From Microcaldota archaeon (lineage in GTDB: Archaea > Micrarchaeota > Micrarchaeia > Anstonellales > Bilamarchaeaceae), in the NCBI GenBank assembly GCA_016212525.1, contig JACRGD010000010.1:186001-250000 (forward strand): DNA of 64,000 bases, written 5' to 3'. Each line of letters begins with the position of its first letter. Position 1 is the first letter of the stretch. Positions 51,326-60,595 of this stretch are shown here, one piece after another. A program made the position numbers and the translations under genes. The notes under the pieces are model-generated. The model did not search any database. It saw only the letters and a list, made by a program, of their open reading frames with translations, and had not been told where the DNA came from.

Positions 51326-52402
51326 CTACCGATAGCCAGACATCATTCGTTCCATATGTCTTAGTGAAACCGGATCGTAAAACAGATCATATGCATTATA
51401 CATTATATCTCCGCCCGAAGTCGGTCTGAACCAGTTTTCGGCATGACAATTCCTAAAGCAGCCAACACGATTATCACCTTCTCCAGTTCCAATTAAATCG
51501 CCCCATTTTTCCTCGCAGGTAAACCCAGGAACCTCGCTGGCACAATTGGCAGCAATCGGATTTGCAGTGTTGTTCCAATAGCCTTCATAAGTATCAGCCA
51601 AATTCCCAAAAGAATGAGAGAATTCATGAACAAAGACAGATGAACCATAAGAACCAATAAAGACGATGTCATCATCAACTTCGCCCCTTGCATAAGAGGT
51701 ATTAACAGCCGAATTATCGAAAAGGACCACAAGCTGATCGCCACGTTCCTGAGAATAGGAGCAGGCTCGATGAGCGTGAGATTTAACATTTGAAATATTG
51801 CAGGAAGGAGTCCCACTCACAGTCATGCAGCCATCTCCAGAATCTGCTTCAGACAAAGCAAAGAAATTCATTTTTGCTGAATTGTTTGCATAGAAAGAAA
51901 AATTAAGAAGAGTAGATCTAAACAAATTGGCATCGATGAGAAATTGACTAAGATCGGTGTAATACCTGGAGGGAACAAAAATAATATTTAATTTTTCAGT
52001 AGGTGGACCGGAAACAGAAAGATTGATACATGAAGAAATAGTTGAAAAATTCGACGCTGGCATTAGAGTGGAATTATCTTTTGAATCTGCAATGGGCGTA
52101 GAATTTTTGGTGTCGGCAACAGAAATGGGAATACAACGATTTGAGGTGCACTCATAACCAGCCGAACAATCAGAATCAAAACAGCAGTCATAATTGGTAC
52201 AGATGCCATCTTTGTTTAGATACTGACAGGATTTGCAAGACGAATCAAAGGGGATCAATGGAACAAAGGTATTTGTAGAGACATTTACAGATAGATTAGA
52301 ATTAATGGGTCTTGAAGGAACATGATCAGGTTGGGGTAAAATACAACCGCAGAACAAAAGACCAAAAAATATCAAAAGACAGGAAGGAAGAAAAAATTTC
52401 AT
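51326..52402 (-). CDS. Secreted M64-like metallopeptidase, lipoprotein
   Basis: A signal peptide ends in a lipobox (FCGC), followed by a Ser/Thr/Asn-rich linker and a small Cys-rich module (CKSCQYLNKDG, CCFDSDCSAGYEC, CIP) near residues 50-100. The catalytic part has LNIIFVPSRYYTD near 140 and the zinc motif VHEFSHSFGNLADTY near 265, typical of the IgA-peptidase-like M64 family. Many Asn-X-Ser/Thr sites suggest surface glycosylation. It probably degrades external protein. ATG 52402 is chosen because it starts the signal peptide. Confidence 0.8.
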   Translation of the reverse strand: MKFFLPSCLLIFFGLLFCGCILPQPDHVPSRPINSNLSVNVSTNTFVPLIPFDSSCKSCQYLNKDGICTNYDCCFDSDCSAGYECTSNRCIPISVADTKNSTPIADSKDNSTLMPASNFSTISSCINLSVSGPPTEKLNIIFVPSRYYTDLSQFLIDANLFRSTLLNFSFYANNSAKMNFFALSEADSGDGCMTVSGTPSCNISNVKSHAHRACSYSQERGDQLVVLFDNSAVNTSYARGEVDDDIVFIGSYGSSVFVHEFSHSFGNLADTYEGYWNNTANPIAANCASEVPGFTCEEKWGDLIGTGEGDNRVGCFRNCHAENWFRPTSGGDIMYNAYDLFYDPVSLRHMERMMSGYR

Positions 52403-52453
52403 GAAAAACAATAGGGGAGGCAACTTTTTAAGTCTGAATTCTGAATCCACATT

Positions 52454-53422
52454 GTGGATATCTACACTAACAGCATAATACTCATAATATTAATAGCAGC
52501 CTCGGCATTCTTCGCAGCGGCAGAAGTATCCTTTCTTTCACTCTCGCTTGTAAGACTACATTCATTAGTAGAGAAGAACGTCAGAGGTGCCCAGCCACTA
52601 ACAAACCTGCGTAAGGAAAGAAGAAAAGTAGTAATAGCACTTCTAATTGGAAATAACATAGTAAACATTGCCGCCTCAGCAATAGCAACAGACATGGCAA
52701 TTACAATTTTCGGTGAAAACGGACTTGGAATAGCAGTTGGAGTCATGTCTTTCGTACTGCTTACATTCGGAGACATAGCACCGAAGAGTTTTGCAACTTC
52801 AAATGGGGAAAAATTTCTGTTGTTTTTCGGCAGATTGCTTGAAATATTTTATTGGTGTGCCCATCCATTAGTATTGATATTTGACACACTAAATCGACTC
52901 ATTCCAGGAGTATATTCTAGAGCAACAATCGTAGAACAATTTACAGAAGACGAAGTTAGAACCGCGGTAAAGTTAGGTGCCATGCACAAGGGAATAACTG
53001 AAAAAGAGCGAGAACTAATTGAAAACGTCCTAAAGTTTGACACTCGAACAGTTCGAGAGATAATGACTGCAAAACCAAACGTAGTTCATCTTGAAGACCA
53101 TCTAACAATCTTAGAAGCACATAAAAAGGCACTTGATAGCAACTACTCCAGATTCCCAGTGCTTGACAAAAACGGTGCAGTCATAGGTACCTTAAGTGTA
53201 AAAATCCTAGGAAGACATTACTACAAAAATCCAGAGAAGAAATTGAGAGAAGTAGTATGGGCTCCGGTAATAGTCAAATCAAATGAAAAAGTTTCAGACG
53301 CCTTTTCCAATCTGCAAATTTTGGGGAGAAATATCGCAATTGTCGTTGATGAAAAAGGAGAATTTGTTGGAGTAGTTACACTTGAAGATTTACTCGAAGA
53401 AATAGTAGGCGAGATAAAATAG
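52454..53422 (+). CDS. CNNM/CorC-type membrane protein with CBS pair
   Basis: Residues 1-150 are a DUF21/CNNM transmembrane domain with three to four helices (AEVSFLSLSLVRLHSL, VALLIGNNIVN-like stretch, GDIAPKSFATSNGEKF). Residues 195-322 are a CBS pair (REIMTAKPNVVHLEDHLTI, VVTLEDLLEEIVGEI). Such proteins handle magnesium or other divalent cation efflux and bind nucleotides. The C-terminal CorC/HlyC domain is absent. The start appears to be GTG 52454; no ATG lies nearby in frame. It is divergent from the peptidase gene. Confidence 0.85.
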   Translation: MDIYTNSIILIILIAASAFFAAAEVSFLSLSLVRLHSLVEKNVRGAQPLTNLRKERRKVVIALLIGNNIVNIAASAIATDMAITIFGENGLGIAVGVMSFVLLTFGDIAPKSFATSNGEKFLLFFGRLLEIFYWCAHPLVLIFDTLNRLIPGVYSRATIVEQFTEDEVRTAVKLGAMHKGITEKERELIENVLKFDTRTVREIMTAKPNVVHLEDHLTILEAHKKALDSNYSRFPVLDKNGAVIGTLSVKILGRHYYKNPEKKLREVVWAPVIVKSNEKVSDAFSNLQILGRNIAIVVDEKGEFVGVVTLEDLLEEIVGEIK

Positions 53423-53436
53423 GTTCCTAAGTAAAA

Positions 53437-54492
53437 TCAGTGTCGAATTGGAGTTGTACTTATTCGTAACGATTGAGGTTCCGTTAAAGTGATTCCAAAA
53501 GCCTGCTGCAGAATCAAACGGGCAATTTCGGTTTGACCATGGTAAGACCCATAGTTAATCGGATGTAAATGATCCATAGAAAGATCGTGCCTGAGCCTCA
53601 AAAAACCAGTACGAGGATCGGCTTCTCCTAAAGCAGCCAGATTTACCACCCGCATACCAGCCTGCGGATTGTGTTGAGCAAGAATCCATTGATTAAGCAA
53701 ATTCGTCGCTTCCTGAGCAGCAGAACTGCTCGTCCCATATTCAGACCATGGCATGACAGTTAAAAGAATGATTTGTCGTGGAGGATCATTTTCATGACCT
53801 GCTCGGGAACGATTGGCACGATCAGACTCACGAACCATGTCAATCATACGGGTAAGGTTTCGCTCGATAAGTTCAACCCGGGGACGAATTTGAGATCTAT
53901 TACGGACCGCTGGAAGATCATTTACGCCTCCCTCGATAATAATGATATTGTAGTTATGAGCCAAAATGTCAGCACCAAATCGATGAACCATCTCGCCAGT
54001 ACGATTGCCAACTATACCATGACTCTCAACCCTCGATCCGGGAAGGTTCGATTGCAAAATGCCCACATAACCACGAGGACGGCCTCCGATTTGAGTTATC
54101 GAATCTCCAATAATACCGATTCTTGGAGAACGAGCAAAAGGATCTGGAACGAAGATAGGAGTCAATGAATCAGGAGGAGAACGGGAGGGAATAAGAGTTG
54201 ACATTTGGGAAGATGGTTGGGGGGAAAGAGAATAAGTACGAACAGTAATCGTGCTAAGAAGAAGAGGAAAATTTCCAGTTAAAAGAGAGCGTAGATCCGC
54301 AGCATGAACTGGATTGGACTGGGCCGTAGATTCAATTGCAGACTCAAGCAACGCAGGCAGGTCAGAAGGAGGCGGGTTTCCGATTACTAAACCAGAAGGG
54401 ATGAGAGCAGTAGCACCGAACCGAGTGCAGGAAAAAGAAATCGAAATGGCAGTATTGTCAGGATTAGTAGTTGCGACAACTTCACAGACCAT
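53437..54492 (-). CDS. SGNH/GDSL-family hydrolase-like protein
   Basis: The C-terminal 230 of 351 residues form an SGNH hydrolase: IGIIGDSIT near residue 125 gives the nucleophile Ser, NRTG near 163 the Gly block, EGGVNDLP near 186 the Asn, and SMDHLHPINYG near 315 the Asp-x-x-His pair. The N-terminal 115 residues are Ser/Pro-rich and of unknown fold, with no signal peptide, so the enzyme appears to be intracellular. Family members are lipases, esterases or deacetylases; the substrate is unknown. Confidence 0.75.
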   Translation of the reverse strand: MVCEVVATTNPDNTAISISFSCTRFGATALIPSGLVIGNPPPSDLPALLESAIESTAQSNPVHAADLRSLLTGNFPLLLSTITVRTYSLSPQPSSQMSTLIPSRSPPDSLTPIFVPDPFARSPRIGIIGDSITQIGGRPRGYVGILQSNLPGSRVESHGIVGNRTGEMVHRFGADILAHNYNIIIIEGGVNDLPAVRNRSQIRPRVELIERNLTRMIDMVRESDRANRSRAGHENDPPRQIILLTVMPWSEYGTSSSAAQEATNLLNQWILAQHNPQAGMRVVNLAALGEADPRTGFLRLRHDLSMDHLHPINYGSYHGQTEIARLILQQAFGITLTEPQSLRISTTPIRH

Positions 54493-54518
54493 TTAAACCA
54501 GCAAACAGGTACGAGCAA

Positions 54519-55259
54519 TTATCCGAACATACTTCCGCCTTCTTCAGAAGAGGGACCTTTGCGTTTTGAAACCTTAGATTTTATCATAGATTCTTTGATT
54601 GATTTGGTAAGATCCCGGCCCTCACGATCTAGTCGCTCAGTATCAACATTGATACCATTGAAGCGGTTTAGCGCACGCAAAGCATTTGCCGCCGCCTTTG
54701 GGTCGAGATATTCCTCGGAAGCTTCGGCCAGAAGTGCAGTTATGGGAAAGCCACGCAAAGAACCAAGAGTCAGAAGCACACCAGTAACACCAGTAGTTGC
54801 GCCTTCCCGGATAGGTTTGCCTGCTTTTTTAGAAACCGCATCTTTTACTGCCTGTGCATCACTGGATATGACATACACATCTTCTTTTCCTTCTTTAAGA
54901 GAAATTCCACCTAAAGAAACAATCGCCGATGCATTTACAACTTTGGCAAAATCAAATATTTTTTCAGCCAATTCAAGGGACGAAGAAACTGGAATAGACA
55001 TCTCAGATATTATAACGATCAGATTATGTTTTTCTGAGTAGTGAATCCGAGCTGCAGGCAGAGGCTTGTAATTGTGTATTGCGGCGAGAGGGGCAAAGTC
55101 AGCGCTTGAAAAATAACCACCGAACTTCATCGAAAGAGAGTCGACAATCTGGGAAGCTGCAACGCTGCCAACTAAACCAGTTCCTGGAAAACCCAGAATT
55201 ATCTGGGGCTTTGAAAGAGACCTAAGATCAGAAGTCTGATGGATTGAAACCTGCGACAT
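54519..55259 (-). CDS. PAC2-family proteasome assembly chaperone-like protein
   Basis: The protein of 246 residues has the PAC2 (COG1938/COG2047) pattern: PQIILGFPGTGLVGSVAASQ near residue 18, VIISEMSIP near 83, SLGGI near 113, GATTGVTGVLLTLG near 155 and LLAEASEEYLDPKAAANAL near 176. Eukaryotic PAC2 helps assemble the proteasome alpha ring; archaeal members bind proteasomes as well, so it may work with PsmB. ATG 55259 is the family start. It is divergent from the Sec61 beta gene. Confidence 0.85.
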   Translation of the reverse strand: MSQVSIHQTSDLRSLSKPQIILGFPGTGLVGSVAASQIVDSLSMKFGGYFSSADFAPLAAIHNYKPLPAARIHYSEKHNLIVIISEMSIPVSSSLELAEKIFDFAKVVNASAIVSLGGISLKEGKEDVYVISSDAQAVKDAVSKKAGKPIREGATTGVTGVLLTLGSLRGFPITALLAEASEEYLDPKAAANALRALNRFNGINVDTERLDREGRDLTKSIKESMIKSKVSKRKGPSSEEGGSMFG

Positions 55260-55312
55260 GAGATGAGTATTTCGATAAAGCTTATATACCATTGCAAAAT
55301 AATAACTAAAAT

Positions 55313-55480
55313 ATGGGATCACTTAAACAGGAAAAGGTCACAATGCCCATGTCCTCTGCAGGAATCATGGGATTCTCATCAGACATAAAAATAAACGGCT
55401 TAGAGATGGACCCAAAAGTCTTTGTAGTAGCAACAGCAGTATTCGTACTACTCGTAAAAATAGCACACTTAATAGCCTAA
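55313..55480 (+). CDS. Sec61 beta (SecBeta) translocon subunit
   Basis: This 55-residue tail-anchored protein has MPMSSAGIMGFSSD near residue 11 and one membrane helix (VFVVATAVFVLLVKIAHLI) at the C-terminus, the standard archaeal Sec61 beta layout. It is the small subunit of the SecYEG channel. CTTATATACC at 55281-55290 is a TATA box about 25-30 bases upstream. It is easy to miss because of its size. Confidence 0.85.
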   Translation: MGSLKQEKVTMPMSSAGIMGFSSDIKINGLEMDPKVFVVATAVFVLLVKIAHLIA

Positions 55481-55494
55481 GACCCAGGCAGATA

Positions 55495-56622
55495 TTAATT
55501 GCCAGGAAAATTCGATCTTACATATTTACTTATTTTTTGTCCCAATTTTGAAACATCCAAAGGTGAAGCACTAATGATAACACTCTCCCGTTCAGATTGT
55601 GCAGCTCGCAGAGAATGAATAAGACTCGAAAACTCGGAGATATTAACTAAGCGCCCAGAGTCAAGAACATTTATCGATGCGGTTTTGTGGGGCGAGGATT
55701 GGAAATCAACAATTACATCACAGCCGAATCGTTCGATAAGTTCATCATTGAATTTTTCCATCTTGAGCGAATTGGCTCGAGCAACAGGCAGCGAAACTAT
55801 TTCCTTATAGAGACGTCGGTTTAGAAGAGCAGATGCATATTTGCCGCCCTCTGGAGAATTGGACATTGCAAGAAGGGCACTTTCATCACCCAGGTGAAGA
55901 AAATCGAGGGGCGTGAGGGTTCGGTCTTTAAGCGAGCCTTTTATCGCACGGTAGAGCATGGAGGTGGCAATACGCACGGTTTTGTGAAGATAGACAGTTG
56001 AAAACATTGTAAAACGGGCAATGAGCAGATATTCAGCGGCCTCGAGTCCCCGACGCGAGACGCAAAGCTGACTTTTTTCAAAGCGCAGAGTATGAAGTAG
56101 GCGATCAATATCAATTATCCCATATGCAACGCCAGTATTGATTGCGTCGCGCTTAAGATAGTCCATCCTATCCGCACCTAGATCAGAGTTCACAATGGAA
56201 GCAACCGGGGAATTTGACAACCCGAAAATTTCTCTTTTTTTGTAATTTTCAGATAATAGATCGGACAACTCGCCATGGCACAATTTCTCAAGACCTATTT
56301 TTTCATGATCTCCTAGATGTTTTTTGAGCACGTCCTCGCCTTCGTGGGAAAACGCAATATGGCCCAGATCATGTAAAAGACCATAGAGCTTCACCCGATC
56401 AGAAGTGTCAGAATCAAAACCAAGCTTCTTGCAGATTGCAAAGGAAAGATGAGCTGTCCCAAGTGAATGCTCAAAGCGGGTGTGGTTCGCACCAGGGTAG
56501 ACTAGGTTTGCAACAGACATTTGCTTGATCCGGCGCAGGCGCTGGAAATCAGAACAATCAATGATACGGGATTCGAGATCGTTAAATTCCAAAGTACCAT
56601 GAATCTGATCTTTAATTATCAT
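55495..56622 (-). CDS. HD-domain phosphohydrolase (dGTPase-like)
   Basis: The 375-residue protein begins IKDQIHGTLEFND, a common start of this COG1078 group. Metal ligands lie in HTRFEHSLGTAHLSF near residue 47 and LLHDLGHIAFSHEGED near 87, with DLGADRMDYLKRDA near 149. Related proteins hydrolyse dNTPs or other nucleotides. The gene is convergent with Sec61 beta and divergent from the hypothetical gene at 56696. Confidence 0.88.
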   Translation of the reverse strand: MIIKDQIHGTLEFNDLESRIIDCSDFQRLRRIKQMSVANLVYPGANHTRFEHSLGTAHLSFAICKKLGFDSDTSDRVKLYGLLHDLGHIAFSHEGEDVLKKHLGDHEKIGLEKLCHGELSDLLSENYKKREIFGLSNSPVASIVNSDLGADRMDYLKRDAINTGVAYGIIDIDRLLHTLRFEKSQLCVSRRGLEAAEYLLIARFTMFSTVYLHKTVRIATSMLYRAIKGSLKDRTLTPLDFLHLGDESALLAMSNSPEGGKYASALLNRRLYKEIVSLPVARANSLKMEKFNDELIERFGCDVIVDFQSSPHKTASINVLDSGRLVNISEFSSLIHSLRAAQSERESVIISASPLDVSKLGQKISKYVRSNFPGN

Positions 56623-56695
56623 TAATGGACATGGGAGGAGAAAATTTAAAAACGAAGGACAGATGATTTAAGAATCTTAATCGGCTAATTGTCCC

Positions 56696-57121
56696 GTGAC
56701 AAATAAACAGAGCATCAGAGAAATTGTTGCCACGGCAGATTGGAGCACAATCACACAAACGATAAAACAGCTAAAAATAGAAATACCTGAAAAAGATCAC
56801 AAATCAAGAAGATTAAAGAAAAAGACATCCATGATAAAGATGCTCCTTTACGAGAAGACGAGAAACCTAAATGGAGACAATTCCATTGATTGTGCCTTTT
56901 TTGTATCGGCCATAAAAACCATAAGAAAACTGGAACAGGAGTACACGAGAGAAAGCATAAAAAAGGAAGAAACACTTATCTTCCTGAGTCTGCTTTTGGA
57001 AAAATTCCATAAGCAGAAATTAACAGTAAAAAAACACATGGCAACCATAGAAGAGTTCAGGAAACTAAAGAGGGTCGTAGAAGATGACTATCAAACTGTA
57101 CCAAAATCCGATAAAGATTGA
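56696..57121 (+). CDS. Hypothetical helical protein
   Basis: The 141-residue, Lys-rich protein is almost all helix with a coiled-coil-like C-terminal half (VKKHMATIEEFRKLKRVVEDD). No domain is recognised. The start is GTG 56696; no ATG in frame is suitable. It overlaps the phosphoglucose isomerase gene by 38 bases, so the two are cotranscribed and may be translationally coupled. Confidence 0.6.
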   Translation: MTNKQSIREIVATADWSTITQTIKQLKIEIPEKDHKSRRLKKKTSMIKMLLYEKTRNLNGDNSIDCAFFVSAIKTIRKLEQEYTRESIKKEETLIFLSLLLEKFHKQKLTVKKHMATIEEFRKLKRVVEDDYQTVPKSDKD

Positions 57122-57806
57122 GCTCAACGACTACAAAATGAGAGTAAACGGAAACATGCACGAGCACGTTTCCACACGTAAAGTCAGAGACATGGAAGAA
57201 CTGCTATACGAACCAGAAACAGATGCAGAAAAAATACTCTACTACATGTATCGGGGAGTTTATCAGAAAAGTGAAATACGATATGACATCACAATATTAA
57301 AACCAGAAGCCAAGGCAAGAGAAAATACAAAAACACATGGACACTATCATCCAAAGAATGCGGCAGGATGGGAATATCCAGAAGTGTATCAGGTATTAGA
57401 TGGAGAAGCAGTGTTCCTGTTCCAAAAATCAGGACCAAAAGGATATGAAGTAGCAGTTGTGGATGCCAAAAAAGGAGATGCAATAATCATACCTCCAGGA
57501 TATGGACATGTCTCAATAAATGCTGGAAAGAAGGATTTAATACTAGCCAATTTGGTATCTCCAGAATTTCAATCAGATTACAGTGAATATGTCAACAAAA
57601 AAGGCGGTGCCATATATTATCTTTGCGGCGAAATAATTGAAAATCCAAATTATAAGATAGAGAATATAGAAAGATTAAATTCGCGCAATTGGAATCAAAG
57701 ATATGAGTTCAAGAGCACAGACATACTTGCAGAAATTGCAACTGATCCGAAGAAATTTGAATTCCTAAAAAAACCAGAATCAAGATCATGGGCAGTAAAA
57801 AAATGA
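57084..57806 (+). CDS. pgiA: Cupin-type glucose-6-phosphate isomerase
   Basis: This is the archaeal cupin isomerase that interconverts glucose 6-phosphate and fructose 6-phosphate. The motif THGHYHPKNAAGWEYPEVYQ near residue 87 carries two His and the Glu of the metal site, and IIPPGYGHVSIN near 133 the last His. Length (240) is a little above the usual 190-200 through a C-terminal extension. It points to a sugar route such as Embden-Meyerhof or gluconeogenesis. It overlaps the upstream hypothetical gene by 38 bases. Confidence 0.93.
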   Translation: MTIKLYQNPIKIELNDYKMRVNGNMHEHVSTRKVRDMEELLYEPETDAEKILYYMYRGVYQKSEIRYDITILKPEAKARENTKTHGHYHPKNAAGWEYPEVYQVLDGEAVFLFQKSGPKGYEVAVVDAKKGDAIIIPPGYGHVSINAGKKDLILANLVSPEFQSDYSEYVNKKGGAIYYLCGEIIENPNYKIENIERLNSRNWNQRYEFKSTDILAEIATDPKKFEFLKKPESRSWAVKK

Positions 57807-57910
57807 GGAAAAAGAACGTAAGAAAGATAAAAACTCACATAACTTTATAAATTTAAATTGCATATGAGATGACAAAATATTGATTGGATTCACCAATACG
57901 GGTGGTAAAA

Positions 57911-58168
57911 ATGGCTAAGTACCTAATTGCAAGACAGATCTCTGGAAAAAAGATTGTAACCAACGAAGGCGAAGATTTCGGTACAGTTGTTGACATTAAT
58001 GTCAATGAAGTAACGGGTAAGATTGAGGGGTTGTCTATTGAACCAAATCCAGACAGCATGACAGCAGCTAAAATGAAAAAGGAGGATGGAGTAGTTCACA
58101 TTTCTTACGAAAGTGTTCTTGCAGTCGGCGATTATATAATTGTCGAAAGAAGAAACATGATGAACTAA
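57911..58168 (+). CDS. PRC-barrel domain protein
   Basis: The 85-residue protein is a single PRC-barrel: AKYLIARQISGKKIVTNEG, FGTVVDINVNEVTGKIEGL and ISYESVLAVGDYIIVER follow the family pattern. In archaea such small proteins are common and have been linked to cell division (CdpB-like) or RNA processing. ATG 57911 follows GGTGG; a TATA box CTTTATAAATTT lies at 57842. Function here is not fixed by sequence. Confidence 0.85.
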   Translation: MAKYLIARQISGKKIVTNEGEDFGTVVDINVNEVTGKIEGLSIEPNPDSMTAAKMKKEDGVVHISYESVLAVGDYIIVERRNMMN

Positions 58169-58193
58169 ATTACTTTCTTTTTAATTTATAGTT

Positions 58194-58838
58194 ATGAATA
58201 TTATTGGTGGAATAGACGAAGCCGGACGAGGTCCGGTTATCGGACCCCTAATTATTGCGATTGCAACATGCAAACGCTCAAACGAGAAAAAGCTCAAAGA
58301 ATTGGCTTCTAAAGATTCAAAACAGCTCTCCCCAAAGCAAAGAGAAGAAACGCTAATTGAATTAAGGAAAATTTGTGAATTTAGAGAAATAGAAGTCAGT
58401 GCAACTCAGATCAATAAGATGATGAAGGAGATGTCACTAAACGACATAGAAGCAAAATTTATGGCACAGCTAGTCCAGAGAGCAGGAGATGCGGACATAA
58501 TGATAGATATGCCTGATCGCTACAGTTGGACATTTAAGGAGAGAATGGCAAAATTCGGAGCGCATAAATTTGAAGCCCAACATAAGGCAGATGCAAACTA
58601 TCCCATCGTTGCTGCGGCATCGATTTTTGCAAAAGTAACAAGAGACCAAAGAACGGCCCAGATAAGAGAAATTACTGGAGTAGACTTTGGAAGTGGATAT
58701 CCGTCTGATCCAAAAACCAAAAAAGCAATAGAAAATAAAGAAGAAAGAACCAGGATATCAGAATACTTAAGATGGGAATGGAAAACCCTCGAAAACATAA
58801 AGCAGACTAAACTGTTCGAGAATGAAGAGCGGGAGTGA
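58194..58838 (+). CDS. rnhB: Ribonuclease HII
   Basis: RNase HII removes ribonucleotides from RNA-DNA hybrids. The 214-residue protein has GGIDEAGRGPVIGPL at the N-terminus (first Asp and Glu), IDMPDRYSW near residue 103 and ANYPIVAAASIFAKVTRDQ near 134, with GSGYPSDPKTK near 164. All four acidic residues are present. It is followed six bases later by the ferredoxin gene. Confidence 0.95.
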   Translation: MNIIGGIDEAGRGPVIGPLIIAIATCKRSNEKKLKELASKDSKQLSPKQREETLIELRKICEFREIEVSATQINKMMKEMSLNDIEAKFMAQLVQRAGDADIMIDMPDRYSWTFKERMAKFGAHKFEAQHKADANYPIVAAASIFAKVTRDQRTAQIREITGVDFGSGYPSDPKTKKAIENKEERTRISEYLRWEWKTLENIKQTKLFENEERE

Positions 58839-58844
58839 AAATAC

Positions 58845-59123
58845 ATGGCTAAAGTCAAAATAATTAACGAAGATAAAACACTAGAAATTCCAGTCGGGGC
58901 GAACATCCTGGAGTATGCAAAAGAAAAAACCGCATTTCCATATGGATGTGAAAATGCAGAATGTTGTCAATGTCTCTGCACAGTCATAAAAGGAATTGAA
59001 AATCTTGAGTCTAAAGATCACAAAGAATGGGCATTGCTTAGCAAAAAGGGAACATACCCAAATCAGAGATTGGGTTGCCAGCTTCGAGTAAAAAAAGAAG
59101 GAGACATAGAAATAGAATATTAG
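58845..59123 (+). CDS. 2Fe-2S ferredoxin
   Basis: The 92-residue protein is a plant-type ferredoxin. Cluster ligands are Cys in GCENAECCQC near residue 34 (pattern C-x4-C-x2-C) and the last Cys in RLGCQL near 77. One extra Cys lies next to the second ligand and another two residues after the third. It may be an electron carrier in the cytoplasm, possibly for a reductase or oxygenase-like partner outside the window. It shares a transcript with rnhB. Confidence 0.9.
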   Translation: MAKVKIINEDKTLEIPVGANILEYAKEKTAFPYGCENAECCQCLCTVIKGIENLESKDHKEWALLSKKGTYPNQRLGCQLRVKKEGDIEIEY

Positions 59124-59153
59124 ATAAAATAAAAAGATTACTTAAAAATAACT

Positions 59154-59888
59154 TTAATTCTGGGTGGGTTTGACAATTATCTTTCCTTTGATCAGAGGTC
59201 TGGTTGTCGAGAAGAATTCAAATTCGCCACTCCGATCGATCGACACAGTCGAATTTTGTCCGGAAGTAAGAATGTGTGTGTTAAATAATTCAATGCCAGA
59301 GGAACTCGAAATTACAGACTGAGGAGCCGTGATTGTGTTGATAAAGGTGATGCGATCACCGGAATTCAGATTCAGTAAGGATGGATCGAATCCATTATCG
59401 TTTATGTTAACCACGTACGTAACTGGAATGGGCTTTCCCATGGACGAGGAAATAACAGAGAATCGAACGCCCCGAACTATTCCACTATAAGCGCTGCCAT
59501 CCGATTTGAGGAGCTCGATGCGCAAAGTGTGCTCTCCGATAGGAACATCTGGAATGGAATAACTTTTCGAACTAACTACAAAAACCCGATCATCATCCAA
59601 GGTAAACTTGAAGTAACCCTCCCCGACCTTAAGAGGAGAACCAGGAGTTTTTAAAACCAGATTTTGTGTATTTAAAGCTACATCGACGGAAGTCACTTTT
59701 TGATCGGCAATGTCAAAAACCCGACCAGACGCCGGACTTGTAATAGTAAATGAAGGATTTTTCAGTGGAGAAACAGGCGCAGCGGAAGGAACATCAGTAC
59801 CCGAATCCGGATTTACGGGAGGAGTATTAGACGTACAGCCAAATAACAATAAACCAATACATAAGAAAGTTAAAAATTTCAAAGTCAT
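59154..59888 (-). CDS. Lipoprotein with Ig-like and cupredoxin-like domains
   Basis: A signal peptide with lipobox LFGC is followed by a Pro/Ser linker, a beta-sandwich resembling Ig-like domains (residues 45-150) and a C-terminal cupredoxin-like domain (VNINDNGFDPSLLNLNSGDRITFIN near 165). The His and Cys ligands of blue copper proteins are missing in the loops, so it may not bind copper. Its position on the cell surface is likely. ATG 59888 begins the signal peptide. Confidence 0.65.
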   Translation of the reverse strand: MTLKFLTFLCIGLLLFGCTSNTPPVNPDSGTDVPSAAPVSPLKNPSFTITSPASGRVFDIADQKVTSVDVALNTQNLVLKTPGSPLKVGEGYFKFTLDDDRVFVVSSKSYSIPDVPIGEHTLRIELLKSDGSAYSGIVRGVRFSVISSSMGKPIPVTYVVNINDNGFDPSLLNLNSGDRITFINTITAPQSVISSSSGIELFNTHILTSGQNSTVSIDRSGEFEFFSTTRPLIKGKIIVKPTQN

Positions 59889-59920
59889 GGAAAGTAATAT
59901 AACCAAAAGACATAAAAGTA

Positions 59921-60595
59921 ATGTCGATAGCGATGATCTGTGCAATATTGTTTGATTTTGACGGAGTAGTAATAAAGTCCGAACTTTTACATCGTAAAAG
60001 TTTTCTGGAACTTCTAAAGCCATATGGAATTAACGTCAGCATTAAACGATGGTACAAGGAATTTGCAGGCACCGGGTCTCGAAGCATAATAGAGCGGCTT
60101 TTGAAAGAACATAAAATAGATGCAGATATAGACCAGATGACAAAAAAAAGAAAGGAGATCTACGAACTAAAAGTAAAAAACGGCGAACTTTCAGAAATGC
60201 CGGGAGTTCGAAAGTTTTTAGAGGAACTCGAAGCTAAAGGAGTGAAGAGGGCAATTGTTTCTGGAAGTCATCGAACCAATGTAATGCTTGCACTCAAGAC
60301 GCTGGATCTTGAAAGATACTTCGGATCTTACATAGTAAGCGGCGATGATTTGAAAGAGAGAAAACCTGCACCAGAACCGTTTTTGGCAGGCGCACGACTG
60401 ATTGGTGCAAAGCCGGACGAATGCATTGCATTTGAAGATTCTCCTGCAGGAGCACAATCAGCACGAAATGCGGAAATGAAATTGATAATAGTCAAATCGC
60501 CAGCCGCAGAAAATGTAGGAAAATACGATCTTTTGATAACTAATTTTACAAAGAAAAATAGAAAAAAGATCTGGGATTTGATAAACAAAAATTAA
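59921..60595 (+). CDS. HAD-family hydrolase (phosphoglucomutase/phosphatase type)
   Basis: The 224-residue protein has the HAD nucleophile in LFDFDGVV near residue 9, a helical cap, VSGSHRTNV near 111, the Lys in KERKPAPEPFL near 147 and FEDSPAGAQSARNA near 171. It is closest to beta-phosphoglucomutase/sugar phosphatase-like members; the substrate is unknown. TAATATAAC at 59896 suggests a leaderless transcript from ATG 59921; ATG 59933 is the alternative. The stop overlaps that of the convergent gene by four bases. Confidence 0.88.
   Translation: MSIAMICAILFDFDGVVIKSELLHRKSFLELLKPYGINVSIKRWYKEFAGTGSRSIIERLLKEHKIDADIDQMTKKRKEIYELKVKNGELSEMPGVRKFLEELEAKGVKRAIVSGSHRTNVMLALKTLDLERYFGSYIVSGDDLKERKPAPEPFLAGARLIGAKPDECIAFEDSPAGAQSARNAEMKLIIVKSPAAENVGKYDLLITNFTKKNRKKIWDLINKN

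Noticed and set aside
51229-51429. 66-residue frame after tRNA-Leu(TAA)
   Set aside because: It runs antisense into the peptidase gene end and has no ribosome site or similarity.
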